Below, piece after piece: positions 46,590-55,691 of a stretch of 64,000 nt of DNA (the first letter of the stretch is position 1; each line of letters opens with the position of its first letter). The stretch comes from Caenorhabditis remanei (taxonomy: Eukaryota; Nematoda; Chromadorea; Rhabditida; Rhabditidae): positions 15,576,879-15,640,878 of the forward strand of contig NC_071329.1 in NCBI RefSeq assembly GCF_010183535.1, given 5' to 3'. The position numbers were made by a program, and so were the translations under genes. The notes below the pieces were generated by a model. That model was not told the origin of the DNA. It ran no database searches and saw nothing but the letters and a program-made list of their open reading frames with translations.

Positions 46590-48330
46590 ATGCGAGGACG
46601 GAAAACATTCAAACGATGCCAATACGAGTACAACGCCCAAGAAATGGAGCACTTCAGACTGGTCGATGTGAGTTTTTCCACCCAAAACCATCTTTTTATT
46701 ATTATTGATTTTTTTCAGGAGTACTGCAATTGGGCGTCTTATATCAAGATTGCATTCCTCTTTCCTTTGGTCGTGATGATAATGTTTGAAGAGCAAGTTT
46801 TTCGTAAAAGATTCACGCATTTCAAACTTAAAATGCCAAAGAATCTGTTCTACATGTTACAGATTTTCGAAAAAAGAAAGTGCAGTATTCTTCGGTTGAA
46901 ATGAGCATGATACAGTAATTTTGTAGCGGGAAACTGCTTCCCATGATTACTCAAGAATGTTCAAAAACAACTGTAACCCGTGCCTTTTTTCGTTTCAAAA
47001 CCCAACTTTGCTCCAAACCTAGCCGTAATTATACTCATTCATAGCGTCTCAACGTGCTGAGTCTGAAAGTTTGAAAACATTCGGAATTTTACTAACTCTG
47101 CCCAAGTTACAGTAAAATTTATGATCCCCAATTTTCGAAAAGTTTAAAAGTTTTTTAACTTTCTGAATTTTATTTCGCTGATGCTATTTTAGAGCTCAAA
47201 ATGATCAGAATAAATTAATTTTCATGGTGAAAATTGAAAAACTTCAGCAAATCTTTGTTTTATTTCCAGATGCCAAGAAATGAAGGAGAAGAAAATTATA
47301 AACATGTTGTACTATTATGGTATCTTTTTATTTGTTCTCTGGAAGTTTGTGTCTGCATTATATATGGCATATTTCTGGAGATTGGTCAGTCGATATAGAG
47401 GTGTAGATGAGAGGAAGATGTATGTCGTTTCGATTGTATGTTTTTGAATTCTTTATGATGAGAATAATAATTTAAACATTTCCAGATTATCGTTCAACTA
47501 TTGTCCATCGCCAGCTTGAGCGTAGCCGTTTATCAATATTTTGCATTGCCATCGGAAAAATACATAAAAATGAATGGTGAGTTGTAGCGCTTCCATATTT
47601 GTCTAAAACGGGTTGAAAATATTTTTTGCAATCAGCTTGTCTAGACGGTTCGAATGAGTACAATCATGCTCAGAGTTGGAGCAAGTTGAGTTCCACGAAC
47701 GTAAACGGAGGCTTACTGTAGTTTTCGTTGCGAGACACAACTTGCTCCAAACTTGGGAACGATCATACTCTTCTTTCGAACCGTCTTGACATGCTGAACC
47801 GGATAATGATATTTTTATTATACGTTGTCAAATACCGGAAGAGTTAAGATTAAAGGAACGTTTTGATAACCAATGAAAACTGCATACTAGCGGAATTGGT
47901 ATCAGGCTCAATATGATTTTTGTACAAGTTTGTTTTTTGGATTCAGCTTGTCAAGACGGTTGAAACGAGTATAATCATGACTATTTTTGAAGCGAATCGG
48001 GTCCCACCACGAAAGGGATTTCGGAAATCTTCGAAAATCGATGTTTCCTTGATTTTTTTGATTTGTAAATTGATTTTAAGCTTAAAACGTTGAGAATTAT
48101 CTGAACTTTCCGAGAGAAATATATTCTTTAATTTTCAGCCGCATTCTTCTACTGCATCGGATACGAAGTGTTGGCAATCATCGCCACCGTGATCTACTTG
48201 AAGTTTCTGATCAATTACTGGTAATTATCAATCATTTTTCAGCTATTTTTTTACAACAGTATGTTTCAGCAAGGAACTCTTAAATTACTGTGAACAAGAA
48301 AATGCTATAATGAACTCAAACAGCATTTAA
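46590..48330 (+). CDS. four-TM membrane protein (about 200 aa), family unassigned
   Basis: Exons: 46590-46667 (MRGRKTFKRCQYEYNAQE), 46719 to an uncertain donor around 46800-46880, 47270-47435, 47486-47576, 48139-48220 and 48270-48330. The last joins TGG-like TG/GTAATT to give NYC-KELLNYCEQ and a TAA at 48328 directly before AATAAAG. Four hydrophobic spans: YIKIAFLFPLVVMIMF, YYGIFLFVLWKFVSALYM, IIVQLLSIASLSVAVYQYF and YEVLAIIATVIYLKFLI. Short basic N-terminus, so the N-tail is likely cytosolic. The exon 2 donor must be in phase 2 (weak candidates CT/GTTCTA or AA/GTGCAG), so that junction is unproven and the gene could be damaged there. No family signature was recognised. Confidence 0.5.
47640..47810. 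mobile_element. palindromic element in intron 4 of the four-TM gene
   Basis: CAGCTTGTCTAGACGGTTCGA and mirrored TCGAACCGTCTTGACATGCTG pair. AGTTGGAGCAAGTTG and CAACTTGCTCCAAACTT also pair. Partial copies lie at about 46960-47070 and 47945-48005, all in introns of the same gene. Confidence 0.65.
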
Positions 48331-48480
48331 TAAAGTTTTTTTGCTTTAAGTCTTCTAAATTTGTTTAGAACTTCAAGACGCAATGAAGATTTTTTGAGAT
48401 ATTGTTTTTTTTTCGGTTTTACTCCAATTTTTATATATTTTGCAACTACGTTTCAAACTCATAGTAACAATTCTTGCTGG

Positions 48481-48650
48481 ATAACAACAAATTATTTCTC
48501 CTAATGGAATTACTCGTCAATCCGAAATACACGAAACGTGCTCATTAGCCTCTCTGATTCCACAACCCATTTATTATTTGATGTCTCTAGTCAAGTTGTT
48601 TTGTGAGACGTCAAACTTCTCGATTTGTTATGAGTATTTCCAAAAGAATT
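48481..48650. repeat. direct repeat, right copy
   Basis: Matches 46021-46190 (for example TATTTCTCCTAATGGAA(T/C)TA and AATCCGAAATACAC(G/A)AAACGTG). It has small deletions that break the minus-strand frame seen in the left copy. The two copies bracket the four-TM gene, so the gene may have arrived or been duplicated as a segment. Confidence 0.65.
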
Positions 48651-49600
48651 GGTTTCATAGGGAAATCGGATTCCGAGAATGAAAGACTTATCGAGAATAA
48701 TTTGACAGAAATTTTTAAAAACTCTAGTCTGTTAAAAAAGAAGAGTAGCATTTGGAGATAATGTGAGTACAAGGTACTGTTAAATCCTAGAAAATAATAA
48801 ATGAGACGATTTTTTTCAACAAAAAACGTGAAATTGTTTGGGAATTGAAACTGGATAGTTGTTTTTCTTAGAAAAAATACATTTGTACAAAACATATTTC
48901 AAAGCGGGCCGAGCGGGCCGAAAATATTTTTGATTTGGGCCCGGACCGGCCATGAGAAGTCTGCCCTTATCTAAATATTCGCCCCGAAATTGAATGAAAC
49001 CTGTAAAATTGTTATGGCATTTTTCAATTTTTCATTGAAAATGTGAACTTTTTGATGATTTTTTTTTGTAATTTCATCTAATTCTGAATCATAGCCAAAA
49101 ACTTAAATTCGAAAAAATTTGAAATTTGAATTTTGGCGCCAAGTACCCAGGCCTTGATAAGTATGCCAAAAACCTATTATCTACCAAGTAGCAACTAGTT
49201 CAAAACTATTTCAAAAACTAACACCCCCATAAATCATAAATAACACCCATCCCCCATTCTCTTATCTCCGTTCCCCCATCGGAACATTTCCAAATGTACT
49301 TTTCCTCCTTCTCTCCCTCTCTAAAAACAAACCAGTTCATCCTCTCCCTCTTATCTGTTCCCTTTGATCTTGAAAGTTCTCTCCTCCAAACTAATTTCCA
49401 TCGGTTACAGTTATCCTCAATCTCTATTCCTCTTTCTCCCTCTCTCAATGAATCAACAATAACACAACTCTCTCCATTTCCCACACTCTCTCACTGCTTC
49501 TTTTTCTATGTTAGTCATAAAAAAAACGAAAACAAACACGATGGTAGAAGAAAAGAAAGAGGAGAAGTGACAGTAATATTCGTAGGACCCGTTCGCTCGA
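48651..49600. other. intergenic; upstream region of the collagen gene
   Basis: Contains a degenerate copy of a dispersed repeat (TTGGCGCCAAGTACCCAGGCC at about 49132, also near 44955 and in variant form at 50265 and 63615) and a pyrimidine-rich tract at 49285-49500. No gene. Confidence 0.4.
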
Positions 49601-49604
49601 TTCA

Positions 49605-49620
49605 AATCGTATAAAAGGAA
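49605..49620 (+). promoter_or_regulatory. TATA box of the collagen gene
   Basis: CGTATAAAAGG lies about 45 bp upstream of the collagen ATG (49656). Strong, strictly timed nematode cuticle collagen genes often have such a box. Confidence 0.5.
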
Positions 49621-49655
49621 AGAAATGGTTCGAAACGGCACTTCGATTCGTCGTC

Positions 49656-51422
49656 ATGGCAGACGAAAAACTCAAACTCGCAGAGATCGAGAGCCTCAAG
49701 AAGGTCGCCTTCTTTGGTACGTTTTTTTCTTCTTCGTTGAAAATTTTGACCTTCTGTGTTTCTTGGAATTTTTAAATTTTATAATATGTATTAAAAAATG
49801 TTTTTATGGGGTTAGTCAGGTCATGTAAAAACGTATTTTAATACATATTTTACCTTATTCACGAACGGTGAAACATTTATTTTTGGCATGTTTTTCTCCC
49901 ATTCCGTTTTTCGTCAGTTTTTCTACAGAAGCATGTCGAAAAATGCAAAAAGGGGAAAAATGCTGTCAGACCAACCCTAACTGAGATTTGTGAAAAATAA
50001 TTTTTCGACGCTCGTGAAAAATTAAAATACACTTGTCATGAATAACCCCATAAATGGAACGACTTTTTTAACATCCATCCGGGAACCCAATATTCAGAAT
50101 TTTAGATTCTAAATATATATTTTCAGGCATCTCCGTGGCAACCATCGCCACTCTGGTCGCCATTGTGGCCACGCCCATGATGTACAACTACTTGCAGCAC
50201 GTGCAATCTTCCCTTCAAAATGAGGTATATTTTGAGCATACGTGTCCGGCCCGAAAGCCCGGATACTTGGCGTCAAAATTCAAGTTATTTCGAATTTTTT
50301 GAATTTTTTCGCAAAAAAGTCAAATTTTCGACTATTATTCAGATTTAGGAGAGAATCTGAAAAATTTCAAAAAATTCATATTTTGAAGCCTAAAAAAATA
50401 TATATTTTAAACTAAAATATTTGCCGCCAGCAGGGGTCGAACCTGCGACCTTGGGCTTATTAGACCCACGCTCTAACCGACTGAGCTATGGCGGCCACGG
50501 AATTATGGGGGTCGGAAGAGATAGAAAAAAGGGAGAGAAAGATGTGCGGGCGAGAGAGAAAGCAACGAGAGAGAAAGTGGTGGGAGAAGACACTAGGACA
50601 AACAAACGCGATTCTAGTTTAGATAAGAGACCACCAAGCATTTTCCAATTTCAGGTGGAGTTCTGCCGTCACCGTACCGATGGGCTGTGGGACGAGTTTG
50701 GCCGCTTCGAAGTGGTACGTGGAAAGGAGACACGTATTAAGAGACGTGCACGTGCATTCGGAAGTGGAAGCTATGCCGCTGGAGGTGCTGGAGGTGGTGC
50801 CGGGTACGCCACCGGCGGCGGTGGTGGAGAAGGATCCTGCTGCTCTTGCGGAGTCGGAGCAGCTGGACCACCAGGACCACCAGGAGCCGACGGAAATCCA
50901 GGAACTGATGGAGCAGCTGGAAATCCAGGACAAGCCGGAGCCGATGCATCCCAAGAGGCACCATCCGCCGCTGACTTCTGTTTCGATTGCCCACCAGGAC
51001 CAGCTGGACCAGCCGGAAACGCTGGACCACCAGGACCACCAGGAGGACCAGGAGCCCCAGGAAACACACCACCAGCTGGAGCCGGAGGGCCACCAGGACC
51101 ACCAGGTCCACCTGGACCAAACGGAAACGACGGAGCACCAGGAGCACCAGGAAACCCAGGAGCGCCAGGAGCCGTCAACGAGGTTCCAGGACAACAAGGA
51201 GCACCAGGACCAGCCGGACCAGCCGGACCACCAGGACCTGCAGGAAATCCAGGAACCGCCGGGTATGCTCAACCAGGACCAGCTGGACCACCAGGAGACG
51301 CCGGACCAGACGGAGCACCAGGACAACCTGGACAACCAGGACCTGCTGGAGACGCAGGAGCACCAGGATCCGGAGGAGGATGCGATCACTGCCCACCACC
51401 ACGTACCGCTCCAGGATATTAG
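49656..51422 (+). CDS. cuticle collagen (308 aa)
   Basis: Three exons: 49656-49716, 50127-50224 and 50655-51422 (61+98+768 nt, phase-consistent). N-terminus [20 protein letters not shown], then a hydrophobic anchor at about residues 18-41 ([19 protein letters not shown]). A basic RIKRR at residues 80-84 fits the subtilisin-like (BLI-4 type) cleavage site of cuticle procollagens. After a Gly-rich linker with a CCSC box come Gly-X-Y blocks ([13 protein letters not shown] onward) interrupted by a CFDC box. The protein ends [13 protein letters not shown]. Cys pairs flank the triple helix, as expected for interchain disulfides. It would be secreted by the hypodermis and assembled into cuticle. Exact orthology is not claimed. 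Intron 2 contains an antisense tRNA gene, and the last ~20 codons plus downstream DNA are duplicated at 61.26 kb. Confidence 0.9.
50422..50495 (-). tRNA. tRNA-Ile(AAU)
   Basis: The minus strand reads GCCGCCA at the 5' end, pairing fully with TGGCGGC before discriminator A. The D arm is GCTC...GAGC, the anticodon stem TGGGT/GCCCA with loop CTAATAA (anticodon AAT), and the T arm GCAGG-TTCGACC-CCTGC. Length 74 nt with a 5-nt variable loop and no intron. All stems pair. It lies inside intron 2 (50225-50654) of the cuticle collagen gene on the opposite strand. Confidence 0.93.
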
Positions 51423-51787
51423 ATATTTTTATGCCATTCCATTTCAGCTTTCTTATTTTTTGCTCATGTCTCCTCAGTCGATTTCAGTCGATTAATGAAC
51501 CTTTTCATGGCTCAAATTGTGTATTTTATTGGGGTCAGGGTCTGGCATGCCGTCGGCGTCTAGGTCCCTTGATACTCATTCATAATATATTTGTCTTCAT
51601 TAACCGTCAGACCCATCTAGACACACATATTCCCACAACCCGATTCAACTCGATGAGAGAAAATAATCTGATGTCATCCCGAATCCTTCAAAGTGACATA
51701 AAATTTGTCGAAAACCCTGTAATTAGTTTCCGACCAAAACAAAACTTCAACATTCTCGATTTTTCATTTATTGATATTTTCATCGCA

Positions 51788-52962
51788 ATGGATTGCTGCG
51801 GTGTAAAAGATTCAACTACGTTCACAAAACGTATGGCTGCATTCAGTTGCAATATGCTTTGTTATATAGCTAACATTTCTTTTTTTGTTAAAACTTGGGC
51901 CATTTACATATATATTCTTGCTGTTTTCATCAATATTCTCCATCTCCTAGTATTAACTAGAAAATCAATGAGATCTTCATCTATTAATATTATTATGGCT
52001 TTTGCTGCTTTATTTGATATATTTGCTCAATTTCACTGGATATATCAGGAAGTAATTTTGTTTCACCAAAGTGTCTCGAGTTGTTTCACTGGTTCTTCTT
52101 GGGATTACTTACAAGCAATTGGAAACATACTTTACTGGATTCGTAGTTTTTCAAAAAGGAATTCTACCTGGCTCAGTTTTAATGTAGTTGTAATTAGAAC
52201 TCTGATAGTTAGATATCCAATGAATACTAACTTTGGAAGGTTATCAAGACCAAAATATGCATTCACAAGTTTAACTGGACTGTTTATTTTAACACTTCCT
52301 TTAACGGTTTTTGGACTTTTTGAGCCAAAAATTTGGTACAACAGATTTTTTCCATGTGAAAAGCGCAATGAAAGCTTTAGCCTTTTTGGTAAAACAACAT
52401 TTGATTTTTCCCTGTATTTCGTGGTAGATGGAATGGTGTCAAACGTAAGTTAATTGAATCATTTCCTAATTTTATCAAAGAAGTTTAAGATTCTGCCATG
52501 TTTTCTATATCCCGTTGTTACGTATTTCTTGATATTGGAACTTCGAAAAGTTACCAAAAAAAGGCAAAACATCATACGTTCAAAAAGCAAAAGAGGAACT
52601 ACAAAACTAGTTTTCTACCTGGCCATCTCATTTTTCATTGCCGAATTCCCACTTGGTCTAAGCACAATGTTTGTGATACCAAACTTACAAATATTACCTA
52701 TTGCTACTAGTGGGCTTTACATTGTCCTCAATTCATTTTGCATGTTCTCATCGGCCGTCACATGTACTCATATGTTGATTTTCCTGGTTTTATCAAATGA
52801 GTATCGTGAAACTATTACGTCTACATCGTGTTGTAGAAGCGCATTGAAACTTACCGTAAGTTGAACAAAGATATGAGAAAAACTATGGTTATTTTAATTT
52901 TTCAGAGAAAGAACAAAGTATCTATTCATTCCTCATCTGTATTTTTAACAACAATAAATTAA
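51788..52962 (+). CDS. SRW-type chemosensory GPCR (359 aa), copy 1
   Basis: Three exons: 51788-52444, 52490-52855 and 52906-52962 (657+366+57 nt). The 3' site of intron 1 is an unusual TTTAAG, placed by alignment to copy 2, where the exon starts ILPC(V/F)LYP. Hydrophobic spans are IYIYILAVFINILHLLVL, INIIMAFAALFDIFAQF, LQAIGNILYWI, WLSFNVVVIRTLIV, LTGLFILTLPLTVFGLF, ILPCFLYPVVTYFLI and TTKLVFYLAISFFIAEFPLG. The TRKSMRSSSINIIM, RTLIVRYPMN and TTKLVFYLA..FFxAEFPLG motifs are typical of nematode SRW receptors (FMRFamide-receptor-like group). It would act at sensory neuron membranes as an odour or peptide receptor (family knowledge). It lies 366 bp after the collagen stop. Paralog at 59136. Confidence 0.8.
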
Positions 52963-53782
52963 ACTAAAAACATTCTTCAGAAGTTTTTAAAAAAAAATTT
53001 TGTTTGTTATAAAAACTTCCCTTGAATTGCACTTACAAAAGTTGTTCAATCTCTGAAAATCTTATCTCTCCACTTGCCTATCCTTTGTTTTTTTCCAATT
53101 TCTGAGGTACTATTTGTTTGAATTCTTGAAAATCATAAATAATTTATTTCTATTTGAATCAGGAATGAGGAATGCATGAACTTCAAAGAGATCAATTTCA
53201 CAAAGTGTTGAGATGAGAAACGATAAGAATCACCAGTAATATGAAAAGCGTTTGTAGAAGGGAAAAGAAATGGATAAGCAAAAAAGAGAAATGAAAGAAC
53301 TAGAGGGCTTGAGGGTTTAGAAATCATTATCTTAAAAATGCTGGAACTTTTATACAATAGAAAGCGTACCAACGGTACGCCAGATTCAAGAAATGTGCAT
53401 AATTGTTTCACTCATGCTTTCGAAATCTTTTGAAATTTTTATCAAAAAAGTCAAAAATCTCTCGTTGAGTTTATTGATATTTGAAAACATAGTCCTTTTT
53501 TGCATAAAAATCCAAAAAAAAACCAAAAAATCCAAGTTTTCAAATGACCCATCTTTTAAGTTTTTCCGAATTGCACCTGAGGGAAAAAAACCGGTGAGCT
53601 GGAAATCGTGGCGGGTTCCTTTTCAACTTTTGTGCAGGTGCACACATTATTGCTTGCTGCCTGCCTACTGTTATCGTTACCGCATCGCCCCGTCTCTTCC
53701 TCAGTCGCCGTCATCATCGTTACAACTCATTAGGTATACAGTCATAAATCTTCATTGTCATTCTGAATATTCATTCTCAACC
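52963..53782. other. intergenic
   Basis: AT-rich, then a GC-richer stretch (53620-53740) just upstream of the MGKRKEK gene, likely its promoter. No other gene seen. Confidence 0.35.
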
Positions 53783-54065
53783 ATGGGTAAAAGAAAGGAA
53801 AAGTCAGATGCTGATAAAGCGGCTGAAAAAGTTTACGGTGAGCAAGTTCGGGAGGTCAATTTTTATTGACTTACCTGTTAATCAATCAGTAGCATCATTT
53901 TTTAGTTTCTCTTTTCTATTAGACGATGAGCAAAAACAAACAATGATTGAAATGAAAATCTCAACAATAATTGGTTGGGTTTTAGTCACTGTATTAATCA
54001 TACTTTTACCCTTTGAGGCATGTACTTTCATGAATTCGAAAGTGGTGGTTGAGACAACTCGATGA
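53783..54065 (+). CDS. small single-pass membrane protein (65 aa), MGKRKEK copy 1
   Basis: Two exons: 53783-53837 (donor GTGAGC) and 53923-54065 (acceptor CTATTAG). The product starts MGKRKEKSDADKAAEKVY, has DDEQKQTMIEMK, one hydrophobic segment (about residues 33-51, IIGWVLVTVLIILLPFEA), then a short tail ending VVVETTR. No signal peptide; a cytosolic Lys-rich N-terminus is likely. The 5' part is duplicated at 54.2 kb, and the exon 1/donor region again at 58.17 kb (pieces VYG/GTGAGCAAG). Family unassigned. Confidence 0.6.
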
Positions 54066-54170
54066 GAGAAAATACTCTGATGTCATCCCGAATCCTTCAA
54101 AATGACATAAAATTTGTCGAAAAGCCTGTAATTAGTTTCCGACCAAAACAAAACTTCAATATTCTCGATA
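54066..54170 (+). repeat. copy of the SRW copy-1 upstream segment
   Basis: Positions 54061-54168 repeat 51651-51759 with few differences, e.g. AATCTGATGTCATCCCGAAT versus ACTCTGATGTCATCCCGAAT, and GTAATTAGTTTCCGACCAAA. In the first copy this lies directly upstream of the SRW receptor; here it follows the small MGKRKEK gene. It marks a duplication junction. Confidence 0.8.
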
Positions 54171-54606
54171 CCACTCATAAATCTTTATTGACTATTGTCA
54201 TTCTGAAAATTAATTCTAATCTCAACCATGGGTAAAAGAAAGGAAAAGTCAGATGCTTATAAAGCCGCTGCTAGTGAACGGAGGAAAGAAATGCAACGTG
54301 CGAAAGGATTCCGTCACAATGCAAATATTTCATCAGCAGTACATTGAGCATTTGAAGAAACTCGTTCGTCCTCTGACTCACTCCGATTTCTGTGCCAACG
54401 TTACGAATGAGAGGAGAATCCGTAATTCTTACGGGGAGAGAGTTTTCTGCAAAGAAGTTCAGAGAATAGTCCCGAAAGGAAAAAGTTGTTCCATTTCTTT
54501 GGAACCTGAGAAGAAAGGTGACAGAAATTATCTTTTACGTATGGAACTTGTTTTTCTTTTTTTCAGATCAACCACTTCGTCAATCTTCTTCCTACTAATG
54601 GAATAG

Positions 54607-55335
54607 TTCTGTGTGTGTGTCCAACGCTTTTTCCTGAATAACTTTTTTCTCTCTGTATCGTTTCCAAAAATGTCTGAAGGTATACCCACGAACCTCCGAG
54701 CGCTTCAATTTTTTGGACCCCGGGTGTCGAATTACTGTAGGATTACTGTAGCTACTGTAACACAAAAAATGAAGAAGTGTTCCAAACAGAACGAGGGGAG
54801 ACGACACTGGGGTGGTAACAACCTGGACACCTTAGTATGACATCCAAAAAAAAATTGGGCCGGTTACTGTAAGATTACGGTAGTTACAGAGTTTTGAACA
54901 TTAACAGTCGAACCTGAATATTTTGAAAGGTTCAGATCCCCACTGTTGAAGTAAGTTGATAAATTTGTCAACTCTGTAACCCTGTACTTTTCATTGGAAC
55001 ACTTTGCAGATTTTCTACTGCCATAGCCATAAAGGGGTACTGTAACTACAGTAACCCAAAAATCGGAAAAGCAGGTTCAAACTGAAAATACTGGGTCTTG
55101 ACTTTGGTAGTGACACCCTTGGCACCATAAAACAAGCCTTCAAAACATTTTAGACAGTTTGGCCGTAAGATCCAGAAATTCCCAGAAGTTTCTAGAATGT
55201 TCCAGAAACTTCTAGAAAAATAGATTTGGAAACTTCCAGAAAATTCCAAAACCTTCCAGAAATTTCGGAACGTATCTGAATACCGAAAAGCGTGAGAAAA
55301 ACGCGGCGAAGCCGCGCCAGCTCTTCTGGTTAGCT
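54607..55335 (+). mobile_element. Helitron-like non-autonomous element with heat-shock elements
   Basis: The 3' end has a short GC-rich hairpin GCGGC-GAA-GCCGC (55303-55315) followed by CCAGCTCTTCTGGTTAG. This is the arrangement of Helitron 3' ends (hairpin then CTRR-like terminus); the last bases deviate from a perfect CTAG. Interior repeats of ACTGTAGTTACTGTAAC type occur. There are no TIRs and no transposase. The 5' end is placed only approximately. The element carries an HSE array (55184-55217). Confidence 0.5.
55184..55218. promoter_or_regulatory. seven-unit heat-shock element (HSF binding) array
   Basis: From 55185 the trimers read GAA-TTC-GAA-TTC-GAA-TTC-GAA with exactly two bases between each. 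This is the perfect nGAAnnTTCn pattern recognised by HSF trimers, seven units in a row. Looser TTC/GAA copies continue to 55265. HSEs carried by Helitrons are known in C. elegans. Confidence 0.75.
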
Positions 55336-55691
55336 TCTATGCCAAATAGCGTGTGTCCATGTCTCTGGTTCTTGATGCAGAACGTACCGACTTTCGGGAT
55401 GGCTCATCCGATTCCGGTTACGGTACCAGTTCAGATAGGACACAACAACTACGTGATGCCAATGCGCTCGATTCAAGATTATAAGCCATTTCATATAGTT
55501 AAATAACATAACTGTTTTATCCCTGTATAAACTGAAAAAAAAACCTTTTGAATTATCTTGGAAATGAATCAGCTAACAGACTAACAGTCTGACGATGCCA
55601 ATTTATGGGGAAAATGTAGTGGGAAAATGTATAATAACAGAGCAATAATATTTATTAGTTACATCATTCGTATCATGAGAATCTTTCAATA

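Larger units (their letters stand above)
54228..55506 (+). pseudogene. MGKRKEK copy 2, frame-broken, with a distal terminal exon
   Basis: ATG 54228 opens MGKRKEKSDAYKAAASERRK, as in copy 1, but this frame stops near 54346. The neighbouring frame carries an apparently coding stretch to 54518 (HQQYIEHLKKLVRPLTHSDF, VFCKEVQRIVPKGK, EPEKK) and a GTGAC donor. An acceptor at 55380 (CTTGATGCAG) is followed by an exon open in two frames: NVPTFGMAHPIPVTVPVQ ending HIVK* at 55506, or ERTDFRDGSSDSGYGTSS ending at 55484. The latter fits the donor phase. A nearer acceptor at 54566 would end the protein after ten residues. The frame change suggests a broken copy. The possible long intron is occupied by a Helitron-like element. 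Confidence 0.4.

Noticed and set aside
50619..51389. Long antisense and shifted-frame open frames across the collagen exon
   Set aside because: They are by-products of the Gly-X-Y codon repeats (GGA/CCA rich); the real collagen frame has the expected anchor, cleavage site and Cys boxes.
50421..51422. Continuous 333-codon plus frame starting before collagen exon 3
   Set aside because: It runs through the intron and the antisense tRNA; the spliced model with exons 1-2 gives the correct collagen N-terminus.
50987..52453. Very long plus frame joining collagen exon and SRW exon 1
   Set aside because: It is out of frame in the collagen part and crosses the collagen stop and intergenic DNA; the SRW gene starts at 51788.
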